A stretch of 64,000 nucleotides of DNA. It comes from Rhizobium sp. RM. Its GTDB lineage: Bacteria > Pseudomonadota > Alphaproteobacteria > Rhizobiales > Rhizobiaceae. The stretch spans positions 124,001 to 188,000 of the forward strand of contig NZ_JACAWV010000007.1 of assembly GCF_013390595.1 (NCBI RefSeq), in the 5' to 3' direction. Below are positions 35,547 to 45,025 of the stretch, one piece after another. The stretch's first letter is position 1; every line of letters starts with the position of its first letter. The position numbers and the translations under genes are program-made. The notes under the pieces were generated by a model that had not been told where the DNA came from, did no database searches, and was given only the letters and a program-made list of their open reading frames with translations.

Positions 35547-37635
35547 TCTTCTGCGTTTTCATGTCGATGGCAGTCATCGTACCATACGGTGGAGCCTGGC
35601 ATGGGATTCCGAGCGCCGAGAGGAACCGGTTCTTGTCAACCGCGTAAGGCGTACCCTTCATTGGCACAAGGCCCATGCCGGTATTGACGCTTTCGCCGCC
35701 ACTTGCAGTGACGTTGCTCGGTGCGGCTTCCTTCATCTGAATCCAAAGACCAAGGCGCATATCGTTCACGAAGATCGTATTCGTGGTCGGGTCAGTCGAA
35801 AGTCCGCCCCAGTTCATACCGCCGAGCGAACCCGGGAAGCTGAGCGACACATCGGTGCCTGGAGCCGTATAGAGCCCTTCGTAGCGCATGCCCTTGAAGG
35901 CAATGCGGCAAAGAAGCTGATCGAACGGCGTAGCGCCCCACATATCGGCTTCAGTGAGTGTCTGCGCACCAATTTGCGGCATACCGACGGAACGCGGCTG
36001 GGTCGGCGAATAAGGCTCATTGGGGATGTTTGCCGCCTTGACCGGCACATTATCGACTTGGGTCAAAGGTTGACCCGTAGCGCGGTCGAGCACGTAGAGC
36101 TGACCCGCCTTCGTCCCGAAGACAAGAGCCGGAACCGCGGTCCCGTCTGCCTTGGGAAAATCGATGAAGCTCGGCTGCATCGGAACATCGAAGTCCCAGA
36201 GATCATTATGAACCGTCTGGTAGACCCATTTTTCACGGCCGGTGGTGGCATCAAGTGCCAGCATGGACGCACCATATTTGTGGTCGAGCGGGGTGCGCGT
36301 CGCGCCGTAAAGATCGACGGATGGGCTGCCGACCGGCATGTAGACAGTGTTCATGTCCGGATCGTAGGACATCGCTGCCCAGACGTTTGGAGTGGAACGC
36401 GTGTATGTCTGGCCGGGAGGCGGCAGAAGCGTGATATCAGGATTGCCTGGATCGAAAGCCCAGCGCAACTGCCCGGTTATGACATCGAACCCGCGCATGA
36501 CACCACCAGGCATATCCACCTGAACGTTGTCGGCGATACGCCCGCCGACGACGACCGTTGTGCCGGCAAGCGTTGGAGCCGACGTCAACACATATTGCGG
36601 ATCGGGCGCATCACCAAGACCAATCGTCAGATCAACACGGCCATTCGTACCGAAATCGGGGCAATATGCACCCGTGTCGGCATCCAGCGCGATCAGTTCG
36701 GCATTGATGGTGTTCATCAAGATGCGGCGCTGGCAAAGCGCACCGTCGGCAACGACAGCAGGTGTAACAGGCGTAGAGCCTGGCGCAGTTGGCTGCTTGA
36801 GCGGCTGTGTGGCATCGAAATAGGCAAGGCCGCGGCAACGCATCCAGACGGATGATTTCGCATTGATTTCGGTCTTCCACTTTTCAGTGCCGGTGTCTGC
36901 GTCGAGAGCGATGACATTGTTATGCGGAGTGCACAGGAACACCGTGTCGCCCACCTGCAGCGGGGTCTGCTGATCTTCTGCTCCGTTCGCACCGGGGCTG
37001 ATCGGTGTGTCACCGGTGTGATAGGTCCAGGCAACCTCCAGATTCTTGATATTGTCGCGCGTGATGTCATCAAGCGCCACGAACCGGCTACCACCTGCAG
37101 TATTACCGTAATGCTCCCAGTTCTTCTGCTCTGTCGCAGGCGAGACCGGCGTCAGCGCGGCGGCTTCACCGCTGAAACTGACGGTCGGGTGAGCGACAAA
37201 CATACCGGCGAAACCCGCACCTGAGACAAGTGCCATGACCACGGCCACCGCAAACGAAATACCGTAGGCCGGTGTTTTTCCGACCGCACGACGCAGTAGC
37301 GGATAGGATGCCGCAACAACAGCCGCTCCGACGCCAATCGCCAGAAGGCGAGAGATCAGAGGCCAGAAATCGAGACCGACTTCCCAGATTGCCCAGATGA
37401 CCGTCAGAACGACGGTAAGACCAAACAGTAACGCTCCAGCAGGCTTGCGCAGGATCACGAGCAGGCCGGAAATGACGAGCGCAACGCCCGCGATGACGAA
37501 GTAGAGGCTGCCGCCGAGAGTGGCAAGCTTGCCTCCTCCGACAGCAAAGAACAGGCCCGCCAGAAGAATGACGGCCCCGAGCACAAACAGCCACAATCTG
37601 GCTGGAAGTGACGTGGAGACTTGTGGATGGCTCAT
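35479..37635 (-). pseudogene. gcd: PQQ-dependent membrane glucose dehydrogenase (Gcd), C-terminally truncated
   Basis: 718 codons; intact family members have about 770-800. Five membrane helices (residues 12-150) precede the PQQ beta-propeller, with NWEHYGNTAGGSRF, TPLQVGDTVFLCTPHNNVIALD, PNVWAAMSYDPDMNTVYMP and YGASMLALDATTGREKWVYQ. Homology stops at PYGTMTAIDMKTQKIKW. The last blade normally contains a GTQDYYLRAF-like strand and is missing; instead the frame continues for 24 codons as antisense of the racemase 3' end. It oxidises glucose to gluconolactone in the periplasm when whole. Loss of the closing blade probably inactivates it, though expression may persist. Confidence 0.85.
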
Positions 37636-38029
37636 TGATTTAATGTCCAGTTTTTGAGAGCTGCCTGTAAGGCGACGCCCGATAATCGTTCAATGTCCCG
37701 CACAACAGGGACAGTCGGCCCCGATGGGACGACAAAGACGGCATAATGGCGGTATTGCTGAACGCGGAGGTTTGGGTAGGAGGAAATCCGTAGTGAACTT
37801 CATGGTTGACCATTCAATGCAAAACCCCACGACGACCCTGGCGGGCAGCCGCAAGCGCTAGAACAAATCCTCCCGGTTTCAATCGCGGTGCAGCCCCGAT
37901 GGGCAAGTGCGATCAAAACTCTGGTCGCGGTATAACGTCGCGTGCGACACTATGACAATGCACGATGCAAGCAAGTTTGATAAGCTAACCTTATATCATA
38001 ATATCAAAAAATACGTAGGCTTTTCAGCA
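37636..38029. other. gcd-lysR divergent intergenic region
   Basis: 394 bases. A 22-codon GTG-started frame at 37793 (MNFMVDHSMQNPTTTLAGSR...) has AGGAGG 9 bases upstream and ends at 37861; it resembles no known peptide. The right end (37975-38020) is AT-rich and likely holds the lysR promoter. Confidence 0.35.
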
Positions 38030-38914
38030 ATGGATACGCGTCAACTCACGATTTTCGTGGAAGCCGCCCGGACACGGAATTTCCGGGCAGCCGCCGCCCA
38101 GCTTGGTATCGCGCAGCCCGCCGTCACCCAAAGGATCAGGCAACTCGAAGAAAGCCTGGGTTTCCCGCTGTTTCGCCGGATCAATCGCGGCGTCGAACTG
38201 ACACCTGCTGGGCAAGTCATGCTCGTCGAGGCGGAAGAAATACTCACCCGCACCAAAGTGGCTCAAGAGAAGGCGGACCAGATCAGACGCGGTGAGTTCG
38301 GAATTGTGCGGATCGGTTTCGGCACCAGCGTCATGGCCGATCAGAAACTGCCTGCTTTAATCGCAAAATTCATCGGTGCGAACGCGAGCATCAGGCTGGA
38401 ACTCATGCCGGGCACCACCATGGATCAACTCATCAAGGATGTCGCGACCCGCCAGACAGACGTCGCATTTGTGAGGGCACCATTACCGCAGCTACCGCAG
38501 ACCTTGCGCGCAGTTGCGTTCGATGGATCAAGGCTTTGTGTGGCACTCAGCGAACGGCATGAACTGGCATCCCGTCGTACCTTGTCGATCGAGGAAATCT
38601 GTCAGGAAAAACTTCTGTTACCTGTCGATGAGACAGGTGTCGGTCTCAGCCACAGTGCGCTTTCGCTGTTCATTGACAGGGGGCTAGAACCAGATATCGG
38701 CATGCGGATTGCAAATGTGAACACCATTCTTTCGCTCGTTGAAGCGGGAGCTGGCATCGCCATCCTCCCGGAAAAGACCGTCCGCGCCACAGGGGGCGTG
38801 ACAGGTGTTCCGTTCACCAATCTGGACACTGTTTCTGAAAGCGTCATTCTCGTCAGGCGTGGCGTTCCGGGAAAGCACTTGCAATCTTTTCTCAGCATGG
38901 CGCGGGATATGTGA
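38030..38914 (+). CDS. LysR-family transcriptional regulator
   Basis: A 294-residue LTTR. The N-terminal wHTH is MDTRQLTIFVEAARTRNF with AAAQLGIAQPAVTQRIRQLE (about 18-37). The effector domain begins near residue 90 (FGIVRIGFGTSVMADQKLP), with GAGIAILPEKTV near the C-terminus. The ATG at 38030 is chosen as the usual LysR N-terminus; the frame is open to 37907 but upstream codons look non-coding. It lies between gcd and malic enzyme; neither target is proven. Confidence 0.9.
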   Translation: MDTRQLTIFVEAARTRNFRAAAAQLGIAQPAVTQRIRQLEESLGFPLFRRINRGVELTPAGQVMLVEAEEILTRTKVAQEKADQIRRGEFGIVRIGFGTSVMADQKLPALIAKFIGANASIRLELMPGTTMDQLIKDVATRQTDVAFVRAPLPQLPQTLRAVAFDGSRLCVALSERHELASRRTLSIEEICQEKLLLPVDETGVGLSHSALSLFIDRGLEPDIGMRIANVNTILSLVEAGAGIAILPEKTVRATGGVTGVPFTNLDTVSESVILVRRGVPGKHLQSFLSMARDM

Positions 38915-39070
38915 ATTGCCAACTTGACGACTTAATCGATTGAATCGCACGGAAAAATCGTCCTCGACACTTTTGCTGCAGTGAACAACATTCAAGACTT
39001 GGCAGGCGTGCAAAAAATACAATAACAACTGCAAACATTTTGAACGATTGACAGAAAGCAAGCACCTCTC

Positions 39071-41359
39071 ATGTCCGACACGACGAAGCCAGCAAGCAAC
39101 AGAACATCGGTCACCGATCAGGAAGCACTGGATTTCCATGCAATCGGCAGACCGGGCAAACTGGAGATCACTCCCACCAAGCCAATGGCAACCCAGCGTG
39201 ACCTTTCGTTGGCCTATTCGCCTGGTGTTGCCGTCCCCGTCAAAGCGATCGCCGAAAACCCCGCAACCGCCTATGACTATACGACGCGCGGCAACATGGT
39301 TGCAGTGATTTCAAACGGCACGGCCATCCTCGGTCTCGGCAACCTCGGTGCATTGGCTTCCAAGCCTGTCATGGAGGGCAAATCCGTTCTGTTCAAACGC
39401 TTCGCCGATGTCGATTCCATCGACCTTGAGGTCGACACCGAAAACGCCGACGAATTCATCAACTGTGTGCGTTATCTCGGCCCTTCCTTTGGCGGCATCA
39501 ACCTAGAAGATATCAAGGCACCGGAATGTTTCATCATTGAAAGCCGTCTGCGCGAGCTGATGGACATTCCCGTTTTCCATGACGACCAGCACGGTACCGC
39601 CATCATCGCCGCAGCCGGTCTGATCAATGCCATTGAACTGACAGGCCGCGACTTCAAGACAACAAAGCTCGTCTGCAACGGGGCGGGCGCTGCCGCCATT
39701 GCCTGTATGGACCTCATCAAGGCCATGGGCTTCAACCCCGAAAACATCACGCTTTGCGACACCAAGGGCGTGATCTACCAGGGCCGCACGGAAGGCATGA
39801 ACCAGTGGAAGTCAGCCCATGCGGTCAAGACTGACAAGCGCACGCTGGCGGAGGCCATGAAGGGTGCCGACGTCGTGTTCGGGCTTTCGCAAAAGGGCGC
39901 CTTCACTGAAGAGATGATCCGTTCGATGGCACCGAAGCCGATCATTTTCGCCATGGCCAACCCAGATCCGGAAATTACGCCGGAAGAGGTTTCCCGCATT
40001 CGCGACGACGCGATCATGGCGACCGGTCGTTCCGACTATCCGAACCAGGTCAACAACGTTCTTGGTTTCCCTTACATCTTCCGTGGCGCACTCGATGTTC
40101 GCGCCAGCCAGATCAACGACGCAATGAAGATCGCAGCCGCGCAGGCACTTGCCGATCTCGCACGTGAAGACGTGCCCGACGACGTGGCAGCAGCCTATCA
40201 GGGCAACCGCCCGCGTTTCGGCTCGCAATACATCATCCCGGTTCCGTTCGATCCGCGGCTGATCTCGGCCATCCCAGTCGCCGTCGCAAAGGCCGCGATT
40301 GAAACAGGTGTGGCGCGCCGCGAATTACCGGACCTCGACGCTTATGCGCGTGAGCTGTCCGCCCGCCGCGACCCAATGGCATCTACAACCCAACGGCTCT
40401 ACGAGCGCGTACGCCGTTCGCCAAAGCGCGTGGTTTTCGCAGAGGCGGAAGAAGAACAGGTCATGCGCGCGGCGATTTCATTTACCGCGCAGGGACTTGG
40501 TACGGCCATTCTTCTCGGTCGTGACGACATCATTAAAGCAAATGCCGAGAAGGCGGGCATCGACCTTGATCGTGCCAATATCGAGATCACCAATGCGCGC
40601 CTTTCCACGCGCGTTGATGCCTACATCGACTATCTCTATGCCCGTCTGCAACGCGGCGGCTTCCTCTTGCGAGACGTACAGCGCCTCATTCACAACGACC
40701 GCAACCATTTCGCGGCCTGCATGGTCGCGATGGGCGATGCGGACGCAGTTGTGACAGGTGTCACCCGCAATTACTCGACGGCACTGGAAGACATCCGTCG
40801 CTGCATCAACACCAAGCCCGGTCACCGCGTCATCGGCGTTTCACTCGTCGTGTCGCGCAACCGCACGGTCTTCGTAGCCGACACGGCTGTCCACGACATG
40901 CCGTCAGCCGAAGACCTCGCCGATATTGCCGAAGAAGCAGCCGGTCTCGCTCGTCGGTTCGGTTACGAGCCACGTGTGGCGATGCTTGCCTACTCCACCT
41001 TTGGCCAGCCGACTGGTGAACGCTCCGACAAGGTCCGCGAAGCGGTGAAGATCCTCGACAAGCGCAACGTGAACTTCGAGGTGGACGGTGAAATGTCCGC
41101 TGATGTGGCGCTGAACCACCATCGCATGCAAAGCCAGTACCCCTTCGCCCGCCTTTCCGGCGCCGCCAACGTTCTGGTCATGCCTGCCATTCACTCCGCA
41201 TCGATCTCCACCAAGATGCTGCAGGAGTTGGGTGGCGCAACGGTCATCGGGCCGCTTCTCGTTGGCCTAGACAAGTCCGTCCAGATCACAGCCATGGGCG
41301 CGAAGGACAGCGATATCGTCAACATGGCGGCAATTGCTGCGTACAACGCCGGTCGCTAA
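39071..41359 (+). CDS. maeB: NADP-dependent malic enzyme with C-terminal phosphotransacetylase-like domain
   Basis: A 762-residue fusion typical of rhizobial TME/MaeB. The malic N-domain includes LAYSPGVAVPVKAIAENP (catalytic Tyr), the metal and substrate region FHDDQHGTAIIAAAGL, and the NAD(P) motif LVCNGAGAAAIACMDL. From about residue 430 a Pta-like domain follows, ending MPAIHSASISTKMLQELGG. It makes pyruvate from malate with NADP reduction; the Pta-like part is regarded as regulatory in rhizobial enzymes. It starts 156 bases after lysR. Confidence 0.95.
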   Translation: MSDTTKPASNRTSVTDQEALDFHAIGRPGKLEITPTKPMATQRDLSLAYSPGVAVPVKAIAENPATAYDYTTRGNMVAVISNGTAILGLGNLGALASKPVMEGKSVLFKRFADVDSIDLEVDTENADEFINCVRYLGPSFGGINLEDIKAPECFIIESRLRELMDIPVFHDDQHGTAIIAAAGLINAIELTGRDFKTTKLVCNGAGAAAIACMDLIKAMGFNPENITLCDTKGVIYQGRTEGMNQWKSAHAVKTDKRTLAEAMKGADVVFGLSQKGAFTEEMIRSMAPKPIIFAMANPDPEITPEEVSRIRDDAIMATGRSDYPNQVNNVLGFPYIFRGALDVRASQINDAMKIAAAQALADLAREDVPDDVAAAYQGNRPRFGSQYIIPVPFDPRLISAIPVAVAKAAIETGVARRELPDLDAYARELSARRDPMASTTQRLYERVRRSPKRVVFAEAEEEQVMRAAISFTAQGLGTAILLGRDDIIKANAEKAGIDLDRANIEITNARLSTRVDAYIDYLYARLQRGGFLLRDVQRLIHNDRNHFAACMVAMGDADAVVTGVTRNYSTALEDIRRCINTKPGHRVIGVSLVVSRNRTVFVADTAVHDMPSAEDLADIAEEAAGLARRFGYEPRVAMLAYSTFGQPTGERSDKVREAVKILDKRNVNFEVDGEMSADVALNHHRMQSQYPFARLSGAANVLVMPAIHSASISTKMLQELGGATVIGPLLVGLDKSVQITAMGAKDSDIVNMAAIAAYNAGR

Positions 41360-41674
41360 AACAGCCAGAAAGGTGCGGTCACTGGAAGGTCGACCGCGCC
41401 TTACCTCCATCCGGAATTTCAGACATGCCGCCCTTGCCTGCTGGCTTGGTCAGAGATCATAGCTGATCCACGACGCATTTTGGCTTCCTGCAAGAGCAGG
41501 CTCATCTCCAAATTGAAGAACAAGATTCTACGATTTACAAAAATTAGGATATTTTTTCGGTCCAAGAATTTTATTGGAACGTAATTTTATCCCGGTCATT
41601 TTTTGCGCAATGCCAATTCTCGCTCTCGCAGGGACTGTCATGTAGTTTCCAACGACACGCAAAAGGAAATACCC
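41360..41674. other. Intergenic region after maeB, with a terminator-like stem
   Basis: 315 bases. AAGGTGCGGTC (41370-41380) pairs with GACCGCGCCTT (41392-41402), one wobble, as a probable end of the maeB transcript, though there is no T tract. The right half is AT-rich and should contain the ABC operon promoter. No gene seen. Confidence 0.4.
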
Positions 41675-42514
41675 ATGGCCTTCACTTTCTCCAAATTTGC
41701 CGCGCAACTCGTCGCTGGTGGCGTCATTATCGCTTCCATGGCCACCGCCGCCCACGCTGATGCGACGCTTGACCGCATCAAGGGACGCGGTAAGCTGACC
41801 GTCGGTGTGATCCTGTCCGGCGCTCCCTTCGGTTTCATTGATCCGAAAACCCAGGAGCAAAAAGGCCTCAACATCGATGTCGCCAAGGCGCTTGCGGCCG
41901 GTCTCGGTGTCGAGCTTGTCACTGAGACTGTAACCCCGCCCAACCGCGTGCAGTTTCTGCAGCAGGGCAAGGTCGATATCCTCATTGCAAACATGCAGTA
42001 CACGGAAGAACGCGCCAAGACACTCGACTATGTACCAACACCTTACGACCGTCAGGGTGGCGCAGCGATCGGGCGCAAGGATTCCGGCATCAAGGACTGG
42101 TCTGACCTGAAGGGCAAGATCGCTTGCGTATCGCAGGGCTCCAACTACACCCAGCCGCTCATCGAAGAATACGGCGCAGAGGTCAAGGCACTACCGAGCC
42201 AGCCTGAATCGCTCCTAGCATTGAAGGGTGGCAACTGCGATGTCTCCGTTCACGTCAATGGCACGATCAGCCTGATGCTTCAGGACCGCGCTGACGAGTG
42301 GAAGGACTACGGGATTCTGATCCCCACCGACCTTATCCCGTCAGATTCGGTTATCTGGCTGCGCAAGGGCGAAAGCGACACACAGGCGGCACTCGACAAG
42401 ATCGTCAAGGACTTGCATGCTTCCGGGAAGATGATCGAATTCGCGAAGTCGAACCGACTTCCGAGTATTGGCTACATGGAAGAACAGCAGAAGAAACTTT
42501 CTGCCGCTCAGTAA
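41675..42514 (+). CDS. Polar-amino-acid-type ABC substrate-binding protein
   Basis: A 279-residue SBP_bac_3 protein. The signal peptide (AAQLVAGGVIIASMATAAHA) is followed by DATLDRIKGRGKLTVGVI, the classic family opening. Ligand-site segments: FGFIDPKTQEQKGLNIDVAK, ILIANMQYTEERAKTLDYVP and KIACVSQGSNYTQPLIEEYG. The ATG at 41675 has AAAAGGAAA upstream; a longer frame from 41603 would place 24 residues ahead of the signal. First gene of an importer operon ending in two metabolic enzymes. Confidence 0.9.
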   Translation: MAFTFSKFAAQLVAGGVIIASMATAAHADATLDRIKGRGKLTVGVILSGAPFGFIDPKTQEQKGLNIDVAKALAAGLGVELVTETVTPPNRVQFLQQGKVDILIANMQYTEERAKTLDYVPTPYDRQGGAAIGRKDSGIKDWSDLKGKIACVSQGSNYTQPLIEEYGAEVKALPSQPESLLALKGGNCDVSVHVNGTISLMLQDRADEWKDYGILIPTDLIPSDSVIWLRKGESDTQAALDKIVKDLHASGKMIEFAKSNRLPSIGYMEEQQKKLSAAQ

Positions 42515-42597
42515 GCGAGCAGTACTCCTCCTTCCCATCCCTCGGCATGCAGCCAGGAGATGTCAGCAGGAAAGTGTGATGTTTTATCTTCAACGTG

Positions 42598-42626
42598 ACG
42601 AACGGCAGGTTTCCCCGGCCGTTCGT
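42598..42626 (+). other. Intercistronic stem-loop between binding protein and permeases
   Basis: ACGAACGGC (42598-42606) pairs with GCCGTTCGT (42618-42626), 9 bp with an 11-base loop. It would cover the region just before the ATG at 42629, which favours the ATG at 42671 for the permease and may stabilise the upstream mRNA. Confidence 0.5.
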
Positions 42627-42670
42627 TTATGCTTTGTAGCGGCAACCGCGACAACATCATTGGATTTGCG

Positions 42671-43414
42671 ATGCAGGACGCCTTTATTGCGCGCTTCATA
42701 GAATTGGCGGCCAAGATCGGCCTCAACTACGATTTTCTGAACAGTGGTTACGAGCTTCAGATTTGGCTCAACGGCATGAAGATGACGTTGATCCTTGTCG
42801 CAGTCACATTGCCACTCAGTCTTGTTTTCGGCTTCATTTTCGCAGCGATGCTGACTTCCGGCAGGCCATGGCTTGCCGCGCCAGTTCGCGCCTATGTGGA
42901 ACTGACACGAAACACGCCCACGCTCGTACAACTGATGTGTGGCTTTCTCGTCTTGAACATGCTGATTTCCAACGCGCTTGGAGGTGCCCAAAACAACCCT
43001 CTGACGCCATTCTTCTGGGTCGTCGCCATAACGGGTCTTCACATCGCGGCCTTCCACGCGGAAGCTTTGCGTGGCGGTATCGAAGCTGTTCCAGCCACCA
43101 CCATCGAGGCAGCGCGAGCCATCGGCTTCAGTTCGCTGGAGATCCTGCGCTACGTTGAGTTTCCTCTGGCAATCCGCACGGCATTGCCATCGATCATCAA
43201 CAACCTGGTCAATCTGGTGAAGTTGACCACGGTCGGCTCGGCAATTGCCGTTGGTGAAATCACCTACGCGTCTATTCTGATCTGGACCCAGCGGGACAAC
43301 GTCGTCGAGTTGATGTTGGTCATTCTGATCTTCTTCAGCGTTATCAATCTGATCGTCGCTAGAGCTGGCCTATGGCTTGAACGTCGCCTTGCAGTTCCGG
43401 GATTTGGCCAATGA
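42671..43414 (+). CDS. Amino-acid-type ABC permease (HisM/GltK type)
   Basis: A 247-residue permease with the HEQRO-type signature ELTRNTPTLVQLMCGFLVL and EAL-type loop FHAEALRGGIEAVPATTIEAARA split over two helices. The ATG at 42671 is preferred; ATG at 42629 would add 14 residues but sits at the foot of a hairpin. Overlaps the next permease by 4 bases. Confidence 0.9.
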   Translation: MQDAFIARFIELAAKIGLNYDFLNSGYELQIWLNGMKMTLILVAVTLPLSLVFGFIFAAMLTSGRPWLAAPVRAYVELTRNTPTLVQLMCGFLVLNMLISNALGGAQNNPLTPFFWVVAITGLHIAAFHAEALRGGIEAVPATTIEAARAIGFSSLEILRYVEFPLAIRTALPSIINNLVNLVKLTTVGSAIAVGEITYASILIWTQRDNVVELMLVILIFFSVINLIVARAGLWLERRLAVPGFGQ

Positions 43415-44193
43415 GCGCAGTCGTCTCACAACATCCAGGCAGTAAAAAGCTGCCGTTCGGGACGCTGCTGGTATCCGGCGTCATCATCGCTGTCGTCCTG
43501 TGGCTGATCCTCGACCCCTCGCTCGGACAGGTGCTGCTGCAGTGGCTCCCCTATCTAGCCACCGGCTTCATGATGAACGTGCTGATCAGTGTTCTTGCGA
43601 TCGCGATTGGCACATTTATCGGTGTGATGCTCGGCATCATGGAGCTTGCACCCTACAAGATCGTACGGGCACCAGCGCTCACCTATGTGCAGATCTTCCG
43701 TAACGCGCCGCATCTGGTGTTGATCTTCGCGGCAACCTACATCTTCCCTTTCGAACTGGTCATTTTCGGCGACTACATTCCCTTCCCCGACTGGATCAAG
43801 GCGGTGGTTGGTCTTGCGATCCCGGCAAGTGCCCACATTGCCGAAATCACCCGCGGTGCGATTCAATCCATCCCGACCGCTCAATGGGAAGCTGCGCAAG
43901 GTCTTGGTTTTTCCCGTAACCAGACACTTCGTTGGATCATCCTACCGCAATGCGTGAAACGCTCTTTGCCGCCGTGGATGAATCTTTACGCGTCGATCAC
44001 CATGGGCACCGCGCTCGCGTCCCTGGTTGGCGTGCACGAACTACTTCATGCTGCGACGGATGCAAGCACCGCCGTACAGCGCAATGACTTCACCGTGGTC
44101 GTCTACCTCACCGTCCTGATGGCATTCTTCCTGTTCTGCTATCCGGTGTCCCGTTTCACGCAGCGTCTTGAACGACGCTTCGCTTCCCGCTGA
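43411..44193 (+). CDS. Amino-acid-type ABC permease (HisQ/GltJ type)
   Basis: A 260-residue permease: first helix LLVSGVIIAVVLWLIL, family signature TYVQIFRNAPHLVLIFAATY, and the ATPase-docking loop with AEITRGAIQSIPTAQWEAAQ then GLGFSRNQTLRWIILPQ. Translationally coupled to the previous permease (ATGA) and followed by the ATPase gene. Confidence 0.92.
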   Translation: MSAVVSQHPGSKKLPFGTLLVSGVIIAVVLWLILDPSLGQVLLQWLPYLATGFMMNVLISVLAIAIGTFIGVMLGIMELAPYKIVRAPALTYVQIFRNAPHLVLIFAATYIFPFELVIFGDYIPFPDWIKAVVGLAIPASAHIAEITRGAIQSIPTAQWEAAQGLGFSRNQTLRWIILPQCVKRSLPPWMNLYASITMGTALASLVGVHELLHAATDASTAVQRNDFTVVVYLTVLMAFFLFCYPVSRFTQRLERRFASR

Positions 44194-44205
44194 TTGGAAA
44201 TTGCC

Positions 44206-45021
44206 ATGTCCGCATCCGTAACAGAAACCAACGCCCTCGCCTCCGGGACAAGCGCACTTGTTGAACTTGAAGGTGTACACCTGTCCTTCGGTGACAATCA
44301 GGTCCTGAAAGGCATCGATCTTTCGGTGAACAAGGGCGATGCCGTATCGATCATCGGACCATCGGGCTCGGGCAAATCAACGATTTTGCGCTGCATCAAC
44401 GGATTATTGATCCCGCAGTCGGGCAAGATCAGCGTCGGCGGCACCCGTGTCGATCTTTTGAAAACCGAAGCCGAGCGTATCGCTTTGCGCAAGCGTATCG
44501 GCATCGTATTCCAGCAGTTCAATCTGTTTCCGCACCTGACGGTAATGGAAAACATTACGATCGCGCCGATCAAAATTCTCGGAACTCCGAAAGCAGACGC
44601 AGAGCGTCACGCCCGCGAGTTGCTGGAAAAAGTACGGTTGTCGCAGAAGGTTGACGCCTACCCCGGCCAGCTTTCCGGTGGCCAGCAGCAGCGTGTGGCG
44701 ATCGCCCGCGCCCTGGCCATGCGGCCCGAACTCGTACTCTTCGATGAAGTCACCTCGGCGCTTGATCCTGAAACAGTGGGGGAAGTTCTCTCGGTCATTC
44801 GCGACCTCGTCAACGATGGCATGACCAGCATTCTTGTCACCCACGAGATGCGCTTCGCCGAAGAAATCAGCGACAAGATCGTCTTCACCGAAAATGGGCT
44901 CATCGTCGATCAGGGTACACCGGAGCACATCTTCTACAAGTCGACCAATCCACGCATCAACGCTTTCGTAAAGGGTCTGGGCGGACAGATCGCGAGGGTC
45001 AGCGACGGCGAAGGGATCTGA
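44206..45021 (+). CDS. Amino-acid-type ABC ATPase (GlnQ/HisP type)
   Basis: A 271-residue ATPase: Walker [10 protein letters not shown] (about 47-55), Q-loop [12 protein letters not shown], signature [19 protein letters not shown], Walker [15 protein letters not shown], switch [10 protein letters not shown]. The ATG at 44206 is preferred over a TTG at 44194. It completes the importer; the next gene starts 4 bases on. Confidence 0.92.
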   Translation: MSASVTETNALASGTSALVELEGVHLSFGDNQVLKGIDLSVNKGDAVSIIGPSGSGKSTILRCINGLLIPQSGKISVGGTRVDLLKTEAERIALRKRIGIVFQQFNLFPHLTVMENITIAPIKILGTPKADAERHARELLEKVRLSQKVDAYPGQLSGGQQQRVAIARALAMRPELVLFDEVTSALDPETVGEVLSVIRDLVNDGMTSILVTHEMRFAEEISDKIVFTENGLIVDQGTPEHIFYKSTNPRINAFVKGLGGQIARVSDGEGI

Positions 45022-45025
45022 TGCC

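Noticed and set aside
35461-36855. A 464-codon open frame on the plus strand
   Set aside because: It is antisense to gcd, whose minus-strand frame has unmistakable PQQ dehydrogenase motifs; the plus-strand product is rich in Arg, His and Ile-Gly words with no family features.
37793-37861. A 22-codon GTG-started ORF with AGGAGG upstream, next to gcd
   Set aside because: A PqqA-type precursor was considered because of gcd, but the peptide lacks the Glu-x3-Tyr motif; mentioned only within the intergenic entry.
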